Shown one piece after another: positions 6,469 to 14,670 of a stretch of DNA of 24,179 nt (position 1 is its first letter; each line of letters starts with the position of its first letter). Origin of the DNA: an uncultured Coriobacteriales bacterium (GTDB taxonomy: Bacteria > Actinomycetota > Coriobacteriia > Coriobacteriales > UMGS124); contig CABQHM010000049.1 in assembly GCA_902464015.1 (NCBI GenBank), positions 1-24,179 of the forward strand, in the 5' to 3' direction. Made by a program: the position numbers and the translations under genes. The notes below the pieces were generated by a model. That model worked only from the letters and a program-made list of their open reading frames with translations, did not search any database and was not told where the DNA came from.

Positions 6469-7854
6469 ATGCAGAAGGTTGATGGCGGAAAAAAGCAGCC
6501 ATGTAACGCGAAGAATATACTCAAGGGTATCCTGCCACCTCCCATTAGGTCTTTTATGCGTGAAGTGGGAAACATCCTTGATTCCATTTGGCGTGCAAAG
6601 GGCGAGCTTGAACGGCAGGCGGACAGTCAAGCGAAGGTCATGCAGGCTCGCTTTAATGCCATCAGTGATCAAGTTGCCAGGCTTGAAGATAATTACGACA
6701 GGCTCTATCGACTCTTTGAGGCATCAAACGAAGAAAACCGTAGGCTCTTTTCTCTTCTAATACAACAGGAGCAGGGGTATGCGGAGCAAACCTCTGAGAT
6801 TATGAAGCGCTTTGAAGAGCAAGCTGCCATGCAAGAGGAGTCGAACGGGCTTCTTGTTACGCGAATCGACGCTATTAACAAGTCACAGACGCTTGTATGT
6901 GAACAACTGGATGTGACGGCAAGCTCGCTAAAGAAAGCCGCCCATGCGGACAGTGAAGGCATTAGGGGCTCAATTGCGCGTGTTCTGCGGCGTCAAGACG
7001 AGTTGCTCGATCCGACGCTCTATCCGCATGCGCTGGCCGTCTGGTATCAAAACGAGACGGGCGAGGTTCTTGATCTCGATAATCCGCAGACTTACAACGA
7101 GAAGATTCAATGGCTTAAGTTGTACGATTGCAGCGACCTCAAGTCGATGTTGAGCGACAAGGTAAGGGTCCGAAACTGGGTTGCGGAAAAGATTGGGCAA
7201 GAATATTTGACGAAGCTCTATGGAGTCTATCGCTGCGCGAGCGAGATAGACTTCGACGCCTTGCCGAATCGCTTTGTTTTGAAAGCAAATCATGGCAGCG
7301 GATGGAATGCAATCGTACGAGACAAAGCTTCCGAAAACCTGAGTGCTTTGCGTGCAAAGGCTGACCTGTGGCTCAAGGCCGGCTTCGCTTATTCCAATGG
7401 GTATGAACTGCAGTATTCAAAGATACCTCGCCGGCTTATCGTTGAAGAGATGCTTGAGAATGCCGACCATGATATGCCTGACTACAAGATGTGGTGTTTC
7501 TCTGGTCAAGTTCACTATATTGAGTACATCTCAGGCAGAGGGTCAAACCCTTCGGCTGCTTTTTTCGATAGGGATTGGAAACCAACGGGATTTTGTACGG
7601 AATATCGTCACAATACAGAAGTTATTCCTAGGCCCTCAAGTCTTGATGAAATGATTCACGTTGCAGAGGTGCTTGCAGAGGGCTTTCCCCATGTGCGCGT
7701 CGACCTGTATCTTTTGGACGACGGAACCATAAAATTTGGTGAAATGACATTCTCGACGTCGTCAGGGGCTATTCGCTGGAATCCGCCTGAGACCGATTTG
7801 ATGATGGGTGAGTTGCTCACACTGCCGCACATTCATAAAGAACGGACCCAATAA
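6469..7854 (+). CDS. TupA-like ATP-grasp ligase with an N-terminal coiled coil
   Basis: The 461-residue protein has two parts. Residues about 30-175 are a long polar helix with heptad-like spacing (SDQVARLEDNYDRLYRLFEASNEENRRLF), predicted as a coiled coil. Residues about 180-445 match the TupA-like ATP-grasp family: NPQTYNEKIQWLKLYD, KANHGSGWN (272-280, nucleotide-binding loop), RRLIVEEML, HVRVDLYLL and the metal-binding Glu425 in KFGEMTFSTSSG. TupA is known from teichuronopeptide synthesis in alkaliphilic Bacillus, where an amino-acid polymer is joined to polyglucuronate. Its place directly after ugd suggests ligation of an amine or amino acid to a uronic acid carboxyl; that is inference. 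The start is uncertain between ATG 6469 (AAGG nine bases upstream) and TTG 6460. G+C content drops sharply here (26 of 60 bases from 6661). Confidence 0.85.
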   Translation: MQKVDGGKKQPCNAKNILKGILPPPIRSFMREVGNILDSIWRAKGELERQADSQAKVMQARFNAISDQVARLEDNYDRLYRLFEASNEENRRLFSLLIQQEQGYAEQTSEIMKRFEEQAAMQEESNGLLVTRIDAINKSQTLVCEQLDVTASSLKKAAHADSEGIRGSIARVLRRQDELLDPTLYPHALAVWYQNETGEVLDLDNPQTYNEKIQWLKLYDCSDLKSMLSDKVRVRNWVAEKIGQEYLTKLYGVYRCASEIDFDALPNRFVLKANHGSGWNAIVRDKASENLSALRAKADLWLKAGFAYSNGYELQYSKIPRRLIVEEMLENADHDMPDYKMWCFSGQVHYIEYISGRGSNPSAAFFDRDWKPTGFCTEYRHNTEVIPRPSSLDEMIHVAEVLAEGFPHVRVDLYLLDDGTIKFGEMTFSTSSGAIRWNPPETDLMMGELLTLPHIHKERTQ

Positions 7855-7865
7855 GGATGGTTGGT

Positions 7866-10800
7866 ATGGCTAAAGTTTCAATTGTGGTTCCTGTCTATAA
7901 TGCAGGGCCTTACATTGAACAGTGTTTGAAATCGCTAGTTGAACAAACGCTCAAGGACATCGAAATCATTCTAATCAATGACGGGTCGACGGATGACAGC
8001 CTTGAGTTGTGCCTGGCGTATGCGAGGACCGACCCTCGAATTAGGGTTGTCGACCAAGAAAACGCCGGGGCATGCGTGGCGCGTAACAGGGGTATTCAAC
8101 TGGCGAAGGGAGAGTACGTTCTCTTCGTTGATGCAGATGATTTCTTTGAACTTGATATGGCATATCGCGCTTATGCGAAGGCGACGGAGACCAACGCTGA
8201 CATTGTTGTCTTCGATGCGGACGTGTTCAATATGGCAACGGGCCAATATGAGGCCGGCAACTGGATTCTTAACAAGGACCTCTTGCCTGCAAAAGAGCCG
8301 TTCAGTCGAGATGACTTGTCGGCCACGTTGTTTCAGCTTGTTGCCGGAGGTCCGTGCAATAAGTTGATGCGTCGAGAGTTCGTTGTCGCGCAGTCGTTGG
8401 ACTTCCCCATCATGAAAAGCCTTGAGGATGTCCCTTTCGTTTATACGGCGCTTGCCGTGGCGAATCGAATCGCTGTTGTTCCGATGGTGCTTCAGCATTA
8501 TAGAAAAAATGCCCCCAAGGCTGGGCTTGTGTCTGCTGCCGCTGTATATCCTGCGCGTATTTTTGAATCGTATGGCATTTTGCGAGAGCGGCTGCTTGAC
8601 AGATCTCTTTATTCGCAGCTTGAACAGTCGTTCGTCAATCGAGCTGCGTCCGACTTCGTTGACCAGTATCTTTATGTCCTAAAGGACGACGCGGCCAAGG
8701 AGTTTTTTGGCCTCTACCTTGCCAATGTGGCGGATAAGGACTATCTGTTTTCCGAAAAGCAGGAAGGCTATTTCCAACGACCGTTTGTGTACAACAAGCT
8801 CAATGAGATTCTTCTAAAATATCGGCGCGACAGCATCCTGAAGTCGGATTCTCCTAAGGTATCGGTTGTCATGCCCGTATACAATGTCGCGCCTTTCCTG
8901 CGGCAATGCATCAATAGCGTTTTGTGTCAGACGCTTTGCGATTTTGAGTTGATTCTCGTTGATGATGGTTCGACTGATGATTCGCTTGCCATCATAAAGG
9001 AATACGCTGATATTGACGGAAGGATTGTCTATATAAGGCAGTCCAATATGTACGCTGGCGTTGCGAGAAATACAGGAATGGAACGCGCCAACGGCGAGTA
9101 TCTTCTGTTCCTGGATCCAGATGATTTCTTTGCGCCCACGCTGTTGGAGGACATGTACAACAAGGCCGAGTCTGATGAGGCTGACGTTGTTCTATGCGAC
9201 GGGCGATACTATGACAATGTGACGGAGAAGTATTCAAACGCAAGGCTGCTGCTTCAACGCTACAATATCCCTAAGACGCTGCCTTTTTCTTATCGCGATA
9301 ATCCCGATAAGATTCTGCATATTTCAATTGACTGCCCCTGGAACAAGTTGTTCCGCAAAGCGTTTGTTGATACGCATGGCTTGCGTTTTCAACCCCTCCG
9401 CTCTGCTAACGACGTGTACTTCGTTGATTGTGCGATTCTTCTTGCGGATAGAATCTCTGTTGTGGACAAGAAGCTTGTGAATTATCGAACAAATGTTCAT
9501 ACGAGTCTCCAAGCGACGCGAGCAAAAGAGCCCCTGAACTTCTACGAGGCTCTTTCGGCTGTGCGTGCAAGGATGCAGAATGAGGATCGCTATCAGGATA
9601 TAGAGCGGTCGTTGATCTCGCTGTTTATCGCAGGGTGCAGGTCGCATCTTAATCGAGCAAAGGACGGCGAAGAATTCGCTGCCCTGTACACGTTCTACAA
9701 GGAAACCGCATTCGACGCATGGGAAATTGATGCGAACGACTTGCGTCAATTTGTGTATGTTGATGACCGAAAGTGGGTGGAGCGGGTCAGGGACAGTTCG
9801 GCAATCGATTATCTGCTGAGCGCATGGCGTGATGCAGAAAAGAAAAAGGCTGTTCAGCCTGTGCCTCAAAGCGTCCGGGCCCCGGAGTCTTCGGGTGGAA
9901 TGAAGGTGCAGTACTATCGATCTTATGCCATTGGCTGTGCAATTACGTATATCCCACGAAAGATACGGGGATTTATCGACTGCCTTAAAGAACATGGACC
10001 GAGCTACACGCTCCGACGCATCCCAGAACATTTTGGGATACCTGCGGGCGCGGAGATGAAACGTCCTGTAAGCGGCGTTACCAAACTGAAGCGAACCCCA
10101 CGCATTGTTGTCAGTATGACAACGTATCCCAAACGTATCGGTGAAGTCGTGCGCTCCATCGAAACATTGATGGATCAGACCCTCAAGGCTGATGAGATCA
10201 TTCTCTGGCTTGCTTCGGAACAATTTCCAGATGGTGAGAGGTCGCTGCCGCAAGATTTGCTGGCCTTGCGCAAGCGAGGCCTTTCTATCAAGTGGTGCTC
10301 CGATCTCAAGAGCCATAAAAAATACTATTTTGCGATGCAACAGTATCCAGATGATATCGTTGTCACAGTTGACGACGACTTGTACTACAGCAGCGATATG
10401 CTCGAGTTGCTGTATAAGGCATATGTGAAGCATCCGGATTGCGTATGCGCAATGAGGTGCCACCTCATTAAGTTCGATAAAAACGGCGCAGTGCGGCCAT
10501 ACAAACAGTGGGGCATTGAACAGTCAACCATTGTGGGAGTGCCATCGATGCGGCTGTTCCCTACAAGTGGTGCTGGAACCCTCTACCCCCCGCATTCGCT
10601 TGACGTCCATTTGTTTGATCAAGACATCAGCATGAGCAGCTGTCGCAGTGCCGACGATGTGTGGCTTAAGACAATGCAGAACCTCAAGCATACCCCGACG
10701 ATTCAGGTTGCGCCTTATCGTCCGCTCAGGTATGTGGAGTCGACGCAAGACGAGGCCCTCTGCCAGATCAATGTGGATGGCAACCAAAATGATGCCCAGA

Positions 10801-10892
10801 TTGAGAACATGTCGTCCGTATTTGCCGGATCGTGGACGAAGGATGCAATGCCGGAGGATATGGATTCAGATGTTGAGCGGGTGAGCAACTAA
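7866..10892 (+). CDS. Three-module glycosyltransferase (GT2-GT2-GT-A-like)
   Basis: At 1008 residues this protein carries three catalytic modules. Module 1 (1-320) is a GT2: KVSIVVPVYNAGPYIEQC, INDGSTDDS, VARNRG, metal site DAD at 89-91. Module 2 (331-640) is a second GT2: KVSVVMPVYNVAPFLRQC, VDDGSTDDS, ARNTG, DPD at 417-419. Module 3 (about 746-985) begins RIVVSMTTYPKRIGEVVRSIE, with ILWLASEQFP, a DDD at 836-838 in VTVDDDLYY and SGAGTLYPP. It looks like a GT-A glycosyltransferase of a type often seen as separate genes in capsule clusters. A linker at about 660-745 includes a basic segment. The enzyme probably adds three residues, or makes a repeat as a polymerase; donors are unknown. ATG 7866 has AAGGA eight bases upstream and gives the conserved MAKVSIVVP start; ATG 7857 would add three residues. 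The next gene begins at the base after its stop. Confidence 0.9.
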   Translation: MAKVSIVVPVYNAGPYIEQCLKSLVEQTLKDIEIILINDGSTDDSLELCLAYARTDPRIRVVDQENAGACVARNRGIQLAKGEYVLFVDADDFFELDMAYRAYAKATETNADIVVFDADVFNMATGQYEAGNWILNKDLLPAKEPFSRDDLSATLFQLVAGGPCNKLMRREFVVAQSLDFPIMKSLEDVPFVYTALAVANRIAVVPMVLQHYRKNAPKAGLVSAAAVYPARIFESYGILRERLLDRSLYSQLEQSFVNRAASDFVDQYLYVLKDDAAKEFFGLYLANVADKDYLFSEKQEGYFQRPFVYNKLNEILLKYRRDSILKSDSPKVSVVMPVYNVAPFLRQCINSVLCQTLCDFELILVDDGSTDDSLAIIKEYADIDGRIVYIRQSNMYAGVARNTGMERANGEYLLFLDPDDFFAPTLLEDMYNKAESDEADVVLCDGRYYDNVTEKYSNARLLLQRYNIPKTLPFSYRDNPDKILHISIDCPWNKLFRKAFVDTHGLRFQPLRSANDVYFVDCAILLADRISVVDKKLVNYRTNVHTSLQATRAKEPLNFYEALSAVRARMQNEDRYQDIERSLISLFIAGCRSHLNRAKDGEEFAALYTFYKETAFDAWEIDANDLRQFVYVDDRKWVERVRDSSAIDYLLSAWRDAEKKKAVQPVPQSVRAPESSGGMKVQYYRSYAIGCAITYIPRKIRGFIDCLKEHGPSYTLRRIPEHFGIPAGAEMKRPVSGVTKLKRTPRIVVSMTTYPKRIGEVVRSIETLMDQTLKADEIILWLASEQFPDGERSLPQDLLALRKRGLSIKWCSDLKSHKKYYFAMQQYPDDIVVTVDDDLYYSSDMLELLYKAYVKHPDCVCAMRCHLIKFDKNGAVRPYKQWGIEQSTIVGVPSMRLFPTSGAGTLYPPHSLDVHLFDQDISMSSCRSADDVWLKTMQNLKHTPTIQVAPYRPLRYVESTQDEALCQINVDGNQNDAQIENMSSVFAGSWTKDAMPEDMDSDVERVSN

Positions 10893-12044
10893 ATGAGCGA
10901 CTCGGCCCCCCTCGTGTCTGTGGTGATGCCGCTTCACAACGGCGTCGAGGCGTTTCGGCAGACAATGAAGACTCTTCTGGATCAGGTCTCATCTGATTTC
11001 GAAATCATCTGCATTGATGACGCTTCGGATGATGGGGCTAGGGAAGTCCTGGTCCACTATGAATCTAGTACGAGCCGAATCAAGGCCGTTTACCACGCTC
11101 TTAAGAAGGGTGCGGCTGCTTCTCGCAACGAGGGAATGGACATTGCCACAGGAAAGTACCTGCTCTTCCTGGACGCCGACGATCTTTTTGAGCCCAACCT
11201 CGTCGAGAGTGTTGCAACTGAGGCCGAGCGTATCGACGCAGATATGGTGCTCTTTGGTGCAGATGAGTTTGAAACGGAGGGGGAATGGCGGTCCAACCGA
11301 TTCTTCCTCGTCAGCGATCTGGTCCCTGCCGCAGCGCCGTTCAATCGCAATGACATACCGAATCGTCTCTTTCAGCTCTGTACGCCTGAGCCATGGACGA
11401 AGCTCTTTCGTAGAGATTTCGCCATGGAGAACGGGTTGCGTTTTCAGGGTTTGCAAAATACCAACGATATGCTGTTCACTCTTTCTGGGCTTGCGTTGGC
11501 TGCGCGCGTCGGAGCGGTGCCCGACGTTCTCGTGCACCATCGTGTGGGCAGGCCGGGAAGCATCCAGGCGTCGCGTGGGCGGGACTCCCTTGCGTTTCTT
11601 GCTGCTTTGCGAGCAGTAAAGCAGCGCTTGGAGGCCGAGGGTCTGTTTGACCAGCTGGCCGAGAGCTTTGCGAACCTGGTTGTCTTCCATTGCTTGTTTA
11701 ACGATGATGCCCCCGCTTCTTGGGCCGAGGTGTTTGCCGAACTTGGGGTTAGTGGATTGCCCGAGCATGCCTTTTGGCTTGATGGTGACTATGAGCGCTA
11801 CACAAGGCTCGTTCTTGCTTCATGGGAAGAGGGAAACGGGTTGGCTTGTGCTTATGGAAAAGATTTCTGGTACAAGGCGGCGCTTCTTGAGCGGGCCGAC
11901 TTGAAAAGGAGCGCCCAGCGGGCTGATGAGTTGCAACGCCGAGTGGATGATGCCTGGCGAGAGACGGAGCTCGTCAAAGCATCCCTGTCATTCCGGGTAG
12001 GCTCGACTCTCACAGCGCCTATACGCAAGTTGAGAGAGAGATAG
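10893..12044 (+). CDS. GT2 family glycosyltransferase with C-terminal helix
   Basis: The 383-residue protein is a GT-A/GT2 enzyme: SVVMPLHNGVEAFRQTM, CIDDASDDGAREVL, AAASRNEGMDIATGKYLLFLDADDLF with the DAD metal site at 94-96. The middle region (LFQLCTPEPWTKLFRRDF, NGLRFQGLQNTNDMLF, IQASRGRDSLAFLAALRAVKQR) parallels both GT2 modules of the preceding gene, so these are duplicated paralogues. The last ~50 residues form a charged helix ending in LSFRVGSTLTAPIRKLR, a tail motif widely seen on surface-polysaccharide glycosyltransferases. The ATG follows the previous TAA with no gap and only a weak ribosome binding site (GGTGAG), so translational coupling is likely. It closes the ugd operon; no clear intrinsic terminator is visible in the 157 bases after it. 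Confidence 0.9.
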   Translation: MSDSAPLVSVVMPLHNGVEAFRQTMKTLLDQVSSDFEIICIDDASDDGAREVLVHYESSTSRIKAVYHALKKGAAASRNEGMDIATGKYLLFLDADDLFEPNLVESVATEAERIDADMVLFGADEFETEGEWRSNRFFLVSDLVPAAAPFNRNDIPNRLFQLCTPEPWTKLFRRDFAMENGLRFQGLQNTNDMLFTLSGLALAARVGAVPDVLVHHRVGRPGSIQASRGRDSLAFLAALRAVKQRLEAEGLFDQLAESFANLVVFHCLFNDDAPASWAEVFAELGVSGLPEHAFWLDGDYERYTRLVLASWEEGNGLACAYGKDFWYKAALLERADLKRSAQRADELQRRVDDAWRETELVKASLSFRVGSTLTAPIRKLRER

Positions 12045-12201
12045 AGAGTGGATTGGCTTGCACCGGCCTATGGGTGAAATTGGATAGATAAGCGGCGGCT
12101 ATGCCTGGGCGGTAGATGGCAATGATGTGTCGCAGCAGGGTCGAAGTGGTCCGCTGGGAGCGTTTTCTAAGGTAAGCCAAATGTCTGGGGCGTCTGGCAG
12201 A

Positions 12202-13416
12202 TTACTTTCGAGGCTCGTATCTCAGCCGCCCATCGAGCATGTGGAAGCCTCGCTCTATCCAGCCCCACAGCCAGTCGATGGCGAGTGAGAACGCATATGA
12301 GATGCCCAGCAGGAGTAAGAATACCAAGGGCGACCATTTTGGCAGGTAGATAAAGGCCTGGCACCAGTGGTAGCAGAAGAAACTGTGGGTGAGCCAGATA
12401 TTTGTGCTGTGCTTGCCAATGGCTTCAAGGGGTTTGGCGAGTCGGGCCCCGAGCCCGGTCGTGGCAAGAGTCGCCAGGCACAGGCAGACGATGGGGGCCC
12501 AGAGGAAGTCGTATCGCATACCCGCCCCGAGTTTGAAGCGCAGGCACACAAGTCCTGCCAGGCAAAGCAGCGAGGCGAGGTATGCCAGATAGTGCCCGAC
12601 GAGTTTGGCCTTGACGCGCGAGAGCAGGTCCCAGCGCGCAAAGAGGCAGCCCATGAGGAAACACGCCGACCACTGCATCGTCTGGTAGAGCTTGCTCCAT
12701 AGGATGCTTCCCGTGAAATCGGCCGCCCACTCGAGGCGGGCGAGCTCGGGAATGAGCCACATGGCCGCAGCGTTCCAGACGCATATGGCGAGCAGATCGA
12801 CGGTAAAGGTGCCGCGTCGCCTGTCAAAGAAACGCGTTATCAGGGGGAATGCGAGCAACAAGATGAGATAGTCGGTGAAGAACCACCACTCGCCGTTGTA
12901 GGTGATCTGAAGCCCCGTGATGTTCCAGAAGAGGGCGGAGAGACTTGCCTGCACGCGGGGATCGTCCAGTGCGATGGAGATGGGCACGACGATGGCAAAG
13001 ACCTTGAGGTAGGGAATGTAGAGGCCCTTGACTTTGGCGAGCGTGAAGTCGGAGAGTAGGCGGTTCGTTTGGACTTCGTCGAAATTGCCTCCCGCTGCAA
13101 GCCTGGCTCGCTTGGCCTGGTATGACATCCACGTTCCATACCCGCCCAGAAAGAGGAAGAGCGCCACGCACATCTTGCCGAAGAGGCCGACGAGCTCGGC
13201 TGAGTTGACGCTCGTGAACGTGAGGAGCGGGATGTAGGAGTTGCCGTCTTGAATTCTGTCAGAAAAGACAAAGAGATGGTGGTACAGCATGAGGAGGATG
13301 GCAAAGCCCTTGACAAGCTTGGTGTCTTCTCGGCTGAATGTCGTGGCAGAGCTCACGTGGCATACCATCGATTCAAATGGTCGGATGCTGAATCGCGCGA
13401 CCGAGACAGGTCGCAT
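12202..13416 (-). CDS. Acyltransferase-3 family membrane protein (polysaccharide O-acetylase-like)
   Basis: The 404-residue integral membrane protein has about ten hydrophobic segments and the family start TKLVKGFAILLMLYHHLFVFSDRI, including the His46-His47 pair near the first helix. Also seen are CVALFLFLGGYGTWMSY, WWFFTDYLILLLAFPLI, and a late HSTNIWLTHSFFCYHW segment. Acyltransferase-3 proteins move acetyl or other acyl groups from the cytoplasm onto sugars, so a decoration of the glycan is expected. The gene lies on the minus strand, divergent from a GT2 gene. The start is uncertain: ATG 13416 sits almost at the predicted transcript start of an extended -10 promoter, whereas ATG 13365 would remove 17 residues of little conserved look; neither has a clear ribosome binding site. 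Confidence 0.85.
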   Translation of the reverse strand: MRPVSVARFSIRPFESMVCHVSSATTFSREDTKLVKGFAILLMLYHHLFVFSDRIQDGNSYIPLLTFTSVNSAELVGLFGKMCVALFLFLGGYGTWMSYQAKRARLAAGGNFDEVQTNRLLSDFTLAKVKGLYIPYLKVFAIVVPISIALDDPRVQASLSALFWNITGLQITYNGEWWFFTDYLILLLAFPLITRFFDRRRGTFTVDLLAICVWNAAAMWLIPELARLEWAADFTGSILWSKLYQTMQWSACFLMGCLFARWDLLSRVKAKLVGHYLAYLASLLCLAGLVCLRFKLGAGMRYDFLWAPIVCLCLATLATTGLGARLAKPLEAIGKHSTNIWLTHSFFCYHWCQAFIYLPKWSPLVFLLLLGISYAFSLAIDWLWGWIERGFHMLDGRLRYEPRK

Positions 13417-13425
13417 CGGCAGAGT

Positions 13426-13434
13426 ATTCTATCA
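13426..13434 (-). promoter_or_regulatory. Extended -10 promoter of the acyltransferase gene
   Basis: On the minus strand the bases read TGATAGAAT, an extended -10 (TG, one base, then TAGAAT) that can work without a good -35. Transcription would begin near 13419-13420, only three or four bases before the ATG at 13416. The mRNA would then be nearly leaderless. Confidence 0.45.
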
Positions 13435-13486
13435 TGCTGGCACAGAATGGGCCCCGGAGATGTCCGGTGGTCGCGTGGTTTGTCTG

Positions 13487-13492
13487 AAGGAG
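13487..13492 (+). promoter_or_regulatory. Ribosome binding site that selects the GT2 start
   Basis: AAGGAG lies 11 bases before ATG 13504. A nearer out-of-frame ATG at 13496 would encode only three residues (MQL, stop). The frame of the GT2 gene stays open far upstream but that part lies opposite the divergent acyltransferase gene. Confidence 0.6.
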
Positions 13493-13503
13493 CGGATGCA
13501 ATT

Positions 13504-14553
13504 ATGAACAGGGAGGCCCCGGACGCTGGGGAGTGGATTCAAGCCCCGCTCATCTCGGTCATCGTCCCCATTTACAAGGTCGAGTCGTACCTGCGCGAAT
13601 GTGTGGACTCCATCCTCGATCAGACGCACCGCAACCTTGAGGTGATTCTCGTCGACGACGGTTCGCCCGACGCATGCCCTGCGATTTGCGACGAGTACGC
13701 GGCGCGCGACGCTCGCGTGCGTGTCATCCACAAGACGAACGGTGGCCTGTCGGACGCGCGCAATGCCGGTCTCGACGTGGCCCGCGGAGAGTGGATCGGC
13801 TTTGTGGACTCCGATGACGTGGTCGATCCCGCTATGTTTGAGGCCCTCCTGACCGCTGGCCAGGCTTCGGGCTCGCAGATTGCCGTGTGCAACTTCGCCG
13901 AGTTCAAAGACGGTCCCGACGCCGAGATGCTGTGGACCCGCGGGGTCAAGAGCCGTATGGAGCTCACGGGCCGTGAGGCGTGCTGCCTACTCATGGTTGA
14001 TGACGAGCTGCAGAACTATGCCTGGAACAAGCTGTATGCCGCCCGCCTATGGGAGGGCGTGAGGTTTCCCGTGGGCCAGAAGTACGAAGACGTCAACACG
14101 ACCTATAAGCTTTTCGAGAAAGCAGATTGTGTCGTTCTCGATCCCAAGGTTCTGTACTGGTATCGGCTGCGTGGGGACAGCATTGTTGGCAGTCGCAGTC
14201 TTGCTGGCGAGTTCGATTGCGTCCAGGCCAATCTTGAGCGATGTGAGGACGTGCTGCCCCGCATCCCCGAGGCGGCTCAGCCCATGATCGATGGTGTGAT
14301 GAAGGCGATTCTCAACCTTTGGCCGCTTGCGTGGGAATACAGGCGTTGCCTTACGCCACGGCAGCGCGAACTGCTCAAGGGATTTTCGACGTTTGCCGCT
14401 GAGCATTCGGTGCAAAGCACGATTCCCTCGCGTTTGGGCATTACTGGCAGGCTTGCATACAAGTTGCTGGTGCATCCTGCGTCGTGGTCGCAATGCTGCG
14501 CCTACCTGCTGGATTTTGTCTATCGACTAAAGCATGATGGACGAACCAGGTAG
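13504..14553 (+). CDS. GT2 family glycosyltransferase
   Basis: The 349-residue cytoplasmic enzyme has the full GT2 catalytic domain: LISVIVPIYKVESYLRECVDSIL, VDDGSPDACPAICDEYAARD, GGLSDARNAGLDVARGEWIGFVDSDDVV with the DSD metal site at 102-104. It continues with YAWNKLYAARLWEGVRFPVGQKYEDVNTTYKLF. The C-terminal ~100 residues are helical without a second catalytic motif. The sequence from TGREA to the EDV/EDE acidic motif closely matches the GT2 half of the fusion at 1682-3826, so the two are paralogues and may use similar donors. The ATG with AAGGAG upstream is preferred over earlier in-frame starts. The gene is divergent from the acyltransferase gene and precedes the exporter operon by about 115 bases. 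Confidence 0.9.
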   Translation: MNREAPDAGEWIQAPLISVIVPIYKVESYLRECVDSILDQTHRNLEVILVDDGSPDACPAICDEYAARDARVRVIHKTNGGLSDARNAGLDVARGEWIGFVDSDDVVDPAMFEALLTAGQASGSQIAVCNFAEFKDGPDAEMLWTRGVKSRMELTGREACCLLMVDDELQNYAWNKLYAARLWEGVRFPVGQKYEDVNTTYKLFEKADCVVLDPKVLYWYRLRGDSIVGSRSLAGEFDCVQANLERCEDVLPRIPEAAQPMIDGVMKAILNLWPLAWEYRRCLTPRQRELLKGFSTFAAEHSVQSTIPSRLGITGRLAYKLLVHPASWSQCCAYLLDFVYRLKHDGRTR

Positions 14554-14612
14554 GAAAGGCGGTGCCTGCGTGTGGGTTACCTCTTTGGGTCGCTCCATGC
14601 ACGCTCCTCGGG

Positions 14613-14618
14613 TAAAAT
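14613..14618 (+). promoter_or_regulatory. -10 box of the exporter operon
   Basis: TAAAAT lies about 53 bases before the permease ATG, in a gap with no other gene. No convincing -35 is present. The surrounding CTCGGGTAAAAT resembles CTCGATAAAAT ahead of the DUF4012 gene. Confidence 0.4.
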
Positions 14619-14670
14619 CAACACCTTGGTTTCACTGAGTTGGTAGGGTCGAGGCTGTTCAGGGGGTTTG

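Noticed and set aside
1460..12083. Shared 11-base string TATGGGTGAAA (minus strand near 1466-1480, plus strand near 12069)
   Set aside because: The second copy lies between convergent gene ends, not at a promoter, and a match of this length can occur by chance in 24 kb when searching freely.
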